Source: Brachypodius melanocephalos
Taxonomy: Eukaryota > Chordata > Aves > Passeriformes > Pycnonotidae
Assembly: GCA_013398615.1 (NCBI GenBank)
Contig: VZSR01003805.1
Coordinates: 3,769,681 to 3,833,680 of the forward strand
Length of the DNA: 64,000 nucleotides
Direction of reading: 5' to 3'
Below the pieces are notes generated by a model. The model was not told the DNA's origin. It was given only the letters and a program-made list of their open reading frames with translations, and did no database searches. Positions 58,961 to 64,000 of this stretch are shown here, piece after piece (within the stretch, counting starts at the first letter, position 1; each line of letters begins with the position of its first letter). The translations under genes and the position numbers were made by a program.

Positions 58961-59109
58961 AGGTGTGTGCTACATTACACAGACTTCAGTAAATCAAAGC
59001 TGGTCAGGAACAGAGAATTCCAATAGCACTGTTTTCCATACTATTTATAATAAAAGTGTTAATTATGCATGCTTTGGGAAACTTTCTACATGAAAGAAGG
59101 CTGTAGTCA

Positions 59110-59405
59110 ATTGGGGGTTGGTCTCTTCTCCCAGACAACCAGGGACAGGATGAGAGGACTTAGTCTTAAACTGCACCAGCAGAGCTTTAGGTTGCCTATC
59201 AGGAAAAAAAAAATTGTTGTTGTTTCACAGAAAGGATGATTAGACATTGGAATGGACTGGCCAGGGAGGTGGTGGAGTCACCATCCCTGAAGGTGTTTAA
59301 GTAAAGGATGGGCATGGCACTTAGAGCCATGGTCTAGTTTACATCGTGTTCAGTCATAGGTTGAATCTGTGATCTCAAGTCTTTTCCAACCTAATGGATT
59401 CTATA
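59110..59405 (+). mobile_element. CR1 LINE 3' fragment
   Basis: 'ttgggggttggtctcttctc' at the left, 'ggaatggactggccagggag' in the middle, 'agtcttttccaacctaatgg' and 'attctataac' at the right match a 5'-truncated CR1. It lies 150 bp from another CR1 in the same orientation. Both keep their own 3' ends, so they are two insertions rather than one split copy. Confidence 0.88.
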
Positions 59406-59775
59406 ACACTAAAATAATGATGATGGAATTTAGAGTTTCCTCCCTTTCCACTGTGTCACATTCTTACACAGCCCAGGCCCGTGCTGCTGCGCACTTCCCA
59501 ATGAGACTGTCACTCATCACCTTTCTCCCGAGGCGCGGAATTCCCGCACCGCAGCATCCCGAGCGGGCAGGGTCACCCGAGGCAGTCTGTAACTTTAAAC
59601 CACCGCCACACCGGGCTCTCGCCCTAAGATCCCCGCCTTATCCCCGGCCGTCGATACCGCCCCCGCGAGGCTGACGGCGGCCGAGGAAGCGTCTGTAGCC
59701 GGGCCGGTCGCTGTCCGCGACGACGCCGTGTCACCTCCCCGCCCATCCGAGTGACGAGCGCTGCCGGGTCACGCC

Positions 59776-59785
59776 CGGCCAATGG
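59776..59785 (+). promoter_or_regulatory. CCAAT box (NF-Y type) of ACTR6
   Basis: CGGCCAATGG is a good NF-Y core with its usual flanks, in gene orientation and at a typical distance upstream of a CpG-island gene. Motif evidence only. Confidence 0.5.
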
Positions 59786-59970
59786 TTCCCGCAGCTGCAC
59801 GAGCGTCACCGGCAGGGCGCGCGCCCCGCGGCGGAGGCGGAGCGCTGCCGGCACTCCCTCGTCCCGCCGGGCCACGCGCGCATCGCTCCTCCGCTCTATG
59901 GTCACCGTAGAGATCCACGGCGGTGGCGGATCAATACTGGGACGGCGGCGGCCGTGGCGCCGTGGGGAAC

Positions 59971-60038
59971 ATGGCGACGCTGGTGCTGGATAACGGCGCC
60001 TACAACGCCAAGATCGGCTACAGCCACGCGAACGTCAG
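59971..60038 (+). CDS. ACTR6: ACTR6 exon 1 (coding part), residues 1-23
   Basis: Encodes MATLVLDNGAYNAKIGYSHA and NV, then two bases of a Ser codon. Donor GTGAGG at 60039. Intron 1 (60039-60732, 694 bp) is CpG-island sequence for its first 450 bp and carries a 20-nt tandem array. Confidence 0.95.
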
Positions 60039-63000
60039 GTGAGGGGACGGTACAGGGCGGGGCGGACATCAGGCGTCCCCTCACGGCTTCTCAGCCGCCA
60101 CCGCTCTCCGCCGGCCCCGCGCCCCGCGGCCACTCACGGGCTCGTGGGCCCGCAACGCGCCTGCGCTCGCTCCGGAGAGGCGCGGCCTGGCCTCGCCCCG
60201 CCCCTGCGGCGGCTGCTGGCCCCGCCCCTGCGGCGCGCGCTGCGCTGCGCTCTGTATCCCGTCTTGTTATGCCGTGCCCCGCCTTGTCACCCCGTGCGTC
60301 TCTTAGGTTACACCGTGCCCTGCCTTGTCACCCCGTGGCCCTCTGTGTCACTCCGTGCTCCTCCGTGTCACACCGCGCCCCTCTGTATCACACCGTGCCC
60401 CACCGGCCTGGGTGGAGGGAGAGCCTCTGGCGCTGTCCCTGTTGTGCCGGCGGCAGGCGGTGGCGGTAGCAGCTCAGCGCAGTGTGCGGGGAAAGTGGAG
60501 GGTGGTATTTGGTTTTCCAAAAGCTGTCTCGTCTGCACTGGAGTAGTCAGAAATTAAAGATTTCCTTCATAACTGGCTCAAGTTAATGGACTAAAGCCAA
60601 AATACAGCAGCAAAAATATTATTGAAAGTACACTGTTTATGAAAGTAGCTTAAAGAAAGTATCTCGTAAAGAAGGTATCTCTTGAATGTGTCTCATACCA
60701 TGTTTAATAGGAAACTTCCCAATCTTTTCCAGCGTTATACCCAACTGTCAGTTCAGGTCAAAGACTGCACGCTTGAAAACCTTTACAGCAAATCAACTGG
60801 ATGAAATTAAGGATCCATCTGGTCTTTTTTATATTCTTCCTTTTCAGAAAGTAAGTAAGATATCTTCAGTTTAACATTAAAGACAAATTTAAATGGTTCT
60901 AAGGAATAGTTTTCATACTGTATGTCCTAACTGCAGGATTATATGTAGTGTCATACAAGAATCAGTGAGCAGCGTGAAGTTTAACAGTCACAGAATTGTT
61001 AAGGTTGAAAAAGACCTTTAAGATCATCATGTCCAACAATTAACCCTGCACTGTCCAGCCCATCACTTAGCCATGTCCCTAAGCGCCACATCTGCACATG
61101 TTCTAAATACCTCCAGGGATGGTGACTCAGCCAGTTCCCTGGGCAGCCTGTGCCAGTGGGTGACAGCCCTGTTGGTGAGAAAATGTTTCCAATCTAAAAT
61201 TCTCTGGTGCAACTTAGGGCCATTCCTTCTGGTCTTGTCACTTGTTAACCTGGGAGAAGAGATCAACCACCACCTCATTACAACCTCCTTTCGGGTCACT
61301 GAAAGTATAGAGTGATAAGGTCCCCCTTGAGCCTCCATTTCTCCAGGCTAGACAGCTTCCCTCAGCTGAGTCCTCATAGGATTTGTTCTCTGAACTCTTC
61401 ACCAGTTTTGCTGCCCTTCTCTGGACTTGTTTCAGTCCCTCAATGTCTTTCTTGTTGGGAGGGAGCCAAAACTGAAAGTAGGATTCAAGGGATGGCCTCA
61501 CCAGTGCCAGGTACAGGAGGGCAATCCCTGCCCTGGTCCATCTGGCCACGCTATTCCTGATACTGGCCAGGATATTCTTGGCCACCTGGGCACATGCTGG
61601 CTCATGCTCAGTGGCTGCCAACCAGCACCCCCAAGGTCCTTTTCCACCTGGCAGCTTTCTAGCCACTCTGCCCCAAGCCTGTAGTGCTGCATGGGGTTGT
61701 TACCGAAGTGCAAGACCTGGTACTTGGCCTTGCTGGACATAATAAGATTGTCCTCAGTCTATCAATCCAGCCCATCCAGAAATCTTTACAGAGCTTTTCT
61801 ACCCTCCAGCAGATCAACAGTGTTACCCAACTTTGTGCTGTGAACTTACTGAGGGTACACCTGATGCCCTTGTCCAGATTGTTGATAACAGGGACCTCAA
61901 TACTGAGCCCAGAGGAACATCTCTGGTGACAGGATGCCGACTGGATGTAGCACCATTCAGCACCACTTTCTGGCCTGGATATCCAGCCAGTCTTTGACCC
62001 AGCAAAGAGTTCACCCATCCAGGGCATGAGCAGCCAGCTCCTCCAGGAGAACACTCTGCGAAATTTTGTCAAAAACTTATACTGACTTTGGTAAAGTCCA
62101 GGTAGACAACATTCACATCCATTCCCTCCTCCACTCAGTGGGTCACCTTGTCACAGAAGGAGAACAAGTTAGTCAAGCTTTAATAAACCTGTGTTGACTG
62201 GACCTGATCACTTGTTTGTCCTGTACATGCTGGGTGGTGGCGCTCCAGGTAATCTGCTCTGTAATCTTCCCTGGCACTGAGGAAGACTGACAAGTTTCTG
62301 CCAAAGGGCTTCTGCCAAAAAGAATAATGTATACAGAAAACACAATGTACATTGTTTTTGTAGTGGAGCAATCAATGTATCAATGGGGAATATCTGTAAC
62401 ATACCTTAATCCTATGTAACATTTACTCCTTAGCCTAAAAATGTAAATTTAGACATTTTAACTCTCAATTTTTTTAATATTATCAGTCTCAATTGTTTGT
62501 TGTTTGGCTTTTTTTTTCTTTTTAAGTACAATTTTGTTTTTTCTAAATAGTGTAAATTTATTTCTAAATTCCTACAGGGTTACTTGGTGAACTGGGATGT
62601 TCAAAGACAGGTTTGGGATTATCTCTTTGGAAAAGAAATGTATCAAGTAAGAGCCTTTCCTTAATTACATATTTTGTGTAGATTAAATACTGATGGAATA
62701 CTAATGGAATTAACAAATATTAAGTAGAATGGGTGATCTTACTGTTGTCTTTGAAAGTGCCTTCAATTAGAAATCACGGGGATTTAAATTTTTGCAAATG
62801 TTTTTGACTTCTGTTGTAGAATTTTGAAATATACTTACACTTTTTAGTCTTGTAGGTATGTACTAAGTGCAGCTCACATAAGAAATTCATACCAATATAA
62901 TTAAAAGATCAAGTTATTAAAGAACAATCACAGACAGATACAATGTAGTTAAGAGATCAAGAAATAGTTAATGTGAAAGGGAGGGATGAGCTGGGTCAGT

Positions 63001-64000
63001 AGGCCAAAATACATACACATTTAGTAATCAATTTTGGCTAGCCACTTTCTACCCATGAATAACTTAAAAGTATAAAATATAAATACCTGATACTTTATTT
63101 TTCAAATCCCACAAACTGGATTTAGCACAGGAAGTCTCTTAAGATTTTCCTTTTATTTTTTTTCTTTTAAAATACTATGTTTTCTGGAAATTTTTGAGTT
63201 TTTTCTAACACCTGTGTACTGAGAATGAAAGTAATGCCTCAAATCAGCTTAGTCTCTGTACATTTTTATATTAAAAATATAAAGTGCTGGCATTTGATAC
63301 ATAAATTTAATTTTAGTTTTGTAACTGTATTCAATGTAGTCATGGTTTTGAGAATTTGTTTTTAATTCTTCTTCACAAGTGAAGACTACAGAGAGATACA
63401 GCTGGTAATGTTTTTAGTGTCATATCCAGTTATGATTGAAGTAACCCTATGAAGTCCTCTCTAAAGGAATGTTTGAAATACTGGTAAACATGGAAAGCCC
63501 AGAATCTTTTGCTGGCCTCAGCAGAGGTCACTGAGAGTTTTAGTATTGATGCTTCACTCTACAGGACTTTGCTTATTAGACAAGGAATTCTGTGGTGCAA
63601 GTGTTGAACTGTTAAGGAGACTTATTTTTCTGTAGTTAACAGGATTAGTGTAAAGTATTTTACATTGAAATTGTAGTGTTCCTTTGTGGAGTCTCTTTAA
63701 AATGTTGGATTAGAATTTGTAAGGATGGGAACAGAATCAGGATATGTATGATAGTGTTCCTGTCTATCATGGTTTTTACCCGTTAATTAGATAAAATTGT
63801 ATCACTGCTCATGAAGCCTTTAAAAAAAGCTAAAACATTCTAAGTCTAGCTTCTACAAACAGATATGGCAAGTGGTTATCCTGTCTTCAGATTTACATGA
63901 TCTGCAAAAGATGGTAAGGGATTAATAATTTCTATGTTCTGTGTAATGACAATCTTAATGTGTTTTTCATAGGTGGATTTTGTAGATACCAATATTATTA
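59971..64000 (+). CDS. ACTR6: ACTR6, actin-related protein 6, 5' part (runs off the window)
   Basis: Four coding exons join in frame through GT-AG introns and give the first 94 residues or so; the full protein is about 396 residues in mammals. It starts MATLVLDNGAYNAKIGYSHA, the actin-fold phosphate-binding loop region (DNGAYNAKIGY in place of actin's DNGSG). Then follow VIPNCQFRSKTARLKTF and NWDVQRQVWDYLFGKEMYQ, nearly identical to vertebrate ARP6. ARP6 is a nuclear subunit of the SRCAP complex, which exchanges H2A for H2A.Z, and has been linked to HP1. The start has a good Kozak context (AACATGG) in a CpG island. The rest of the gene lies beyond 64,000. Confidence 0.96.
60261..60400 (+). 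repeat. minisatellite, about seven 20-nt units, in ACTR6 intron 1
   Basis: Seven consecutive degenerate units with a 20-nt period (for example ctctgtatcacaccgtgccc at 60381-60400). Most carry a TGTCAC or near variant and a CCGTG core. One single-base slip occurs between the second and third units. Copies differ by several bases, so the array is not recent. Confidence 0.85.
60733..60850 (+). CDS. ACTR6: ACTR6 exon 2, residues 23-62
   Basis: Acceptor TTTTCCAG, donor GTAAGT. Encodes VIPNCQFRSKTARLKTF, TANQLDEIKDPSGLFYILP and FQK. Ends in phase 0. Intron 2 (60851-62577, 1,727 bp) is mostly a long CR1. Confidence 0.96.
60985..62295 (-). mobile_element. long CR1 LINE copy in ACTR6 intron 2
   Basis: About 1.3 kb reading as the reverse complement of CR1: 3' UTR at the left ('aaggttgaaaaagacctttaa', shown here in part), then reverse-transcriptase ORF sequence. 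Minus-strand frames keep recognisable pieces such as GKGPWGCWLAA and LKQVQRRAAKLV in one frame and CTLSKFTAQSWV in another, so it is frameshifted and inactive. It is antisense to ACTR6 and truncated at its 5' end. Confidence 0.92.
62578..62646 (+). CDS. ACTR6: ACTR6 exon 3, residues 63-85
   Basis: A 23-codon exon (GYLVNWDVQRQVWDYLFGK, then EMYQ) after TTCCTACAG with donor GTAAGA. Phase 0 on both sides. Too short to stand out as an open frame; placed by motif and splice sites. Intron 3 (62647-63972, 1,326 bp) shows nothing recognisable. Confidence 0.95.
63973..64000 (+). CDS. ACTR6: ACTR6 exon 4, partial, from residue 86
   Basis: Acceptor TTTTTCATAG. Encodes VDFVDTNII and is cut by the end of the window. 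The peptide continues the conserved family sequence directly after EMYQ. Confidence 0.92.

Larger units (their letters stand above)
59515..60500. promoter_or_regulatory. CpG island and promoter region of ACTR6
   Basis: Very CpG-rich DNA spanning about 450 bp upstream of ACTR6, its first coding exon and most of intron 1. A CCAAT box lies at 59779-59783 (cggCCAATgg), about 190 bp before the start codon. There is no TATA box. Open frames here on both strands reflect composition. The edges are estimated by eye. Confidence 0.9.

Noticed and set aside
59624..60557. Open frames of 60-172 codons around the ACTR6 start
   Set aside because: Composition artefacts of the CpG island and of the 20-nt tandem array; the real frame is the ACTR6 exon 1 frame, which ends at a donor.
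61238..61666. 142-codon minus-strand frame as a gene
   Set aside because: It is the decayed C-terminal part of a CR1 reverse transcriptase within a frameshifted element.
1..64000. tRNA, rRNA, CRISPR or bacterial-type mobile elements
   Set aside because: I looked for cloverleaf-like tRNA boxes, direct-repeat arrays and transposase frames and saw none; the window is ordinary bird chromosomal DNA.

Overview
The window is nuclear DNA from a bird. It is AT-rich and intron-dominated, has two CpG islands, and carries interspersed CR1 LINE pieces in both orientations with the usual avian CR1 3' end (an 'attctatg'-like tail). One gene lies complete on the minus strand and the 5' part of another lies on the plus strand. 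Nothing looks prokaryotic: no operons, CRISPR arrays, insertion sequences or recognisable tRNA/rRNA genes. The class is confident; the species cannot be read from the sequence. A short LTR-like piece at 17.5 kb resembles repeats I associate with neoavian genomes.

Layout. 1-9.7 kb: downstream flank of the minus-strand gene, with its last untranslated part, a CR1 fragment (2.2-2.5 kb) and an isolated CpG-rich patch (4.8-5.2 kb) containing a good CTCF-like site. 9,710-54,260: BLTP3B (UHRF1BP1L, SHIP164), rebuilt here as 21 coding exons that join in frame through GT-AG introns into about 1,451 residues. 53.7-54.7 kb: CpG island and promoter of BLTP3B, with a YY1-type site, a seven-codon upstream ORF and a G-run array. 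54.3-59.97 kb: intergenic DNA with two adjacent CR1 copies, a 13-bp perfect inverted repeat and a GC-richer patch of unknown origin. 59.5-60.5 kb: CpG island of ACTR6. 59,971-64,000: the first four coding exons of ACTR6, with a 20-nt tandem array in intron 1 and a long CR1 in intron 2; the gene runs off the right edge.

The two genes are divergent, with start codons 5.7 kb apart and separate CpG islands, so they look independently promoted. BLTP3B is a bridge-like lipid transfer protein of the endosome-Golgi route; ACTR6 is a nuclear actin-related protein of the SRCAP H2A.Z-loading complex. They share no pathway. As I recall, the pair is also adjacent in human 12q23, which makes this ordinary conserved synteny.

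I found no convincing new biological system. The best leads are small: a possible frame-preserving cassette exon of BLTP3B, the orphan CpG patch with its CTCF-like site, the inverted repeat at 57.0 kb, and the minisatellite in ACTR6 intron 1. Most other open frames are chance frames in introns or CpG islands.
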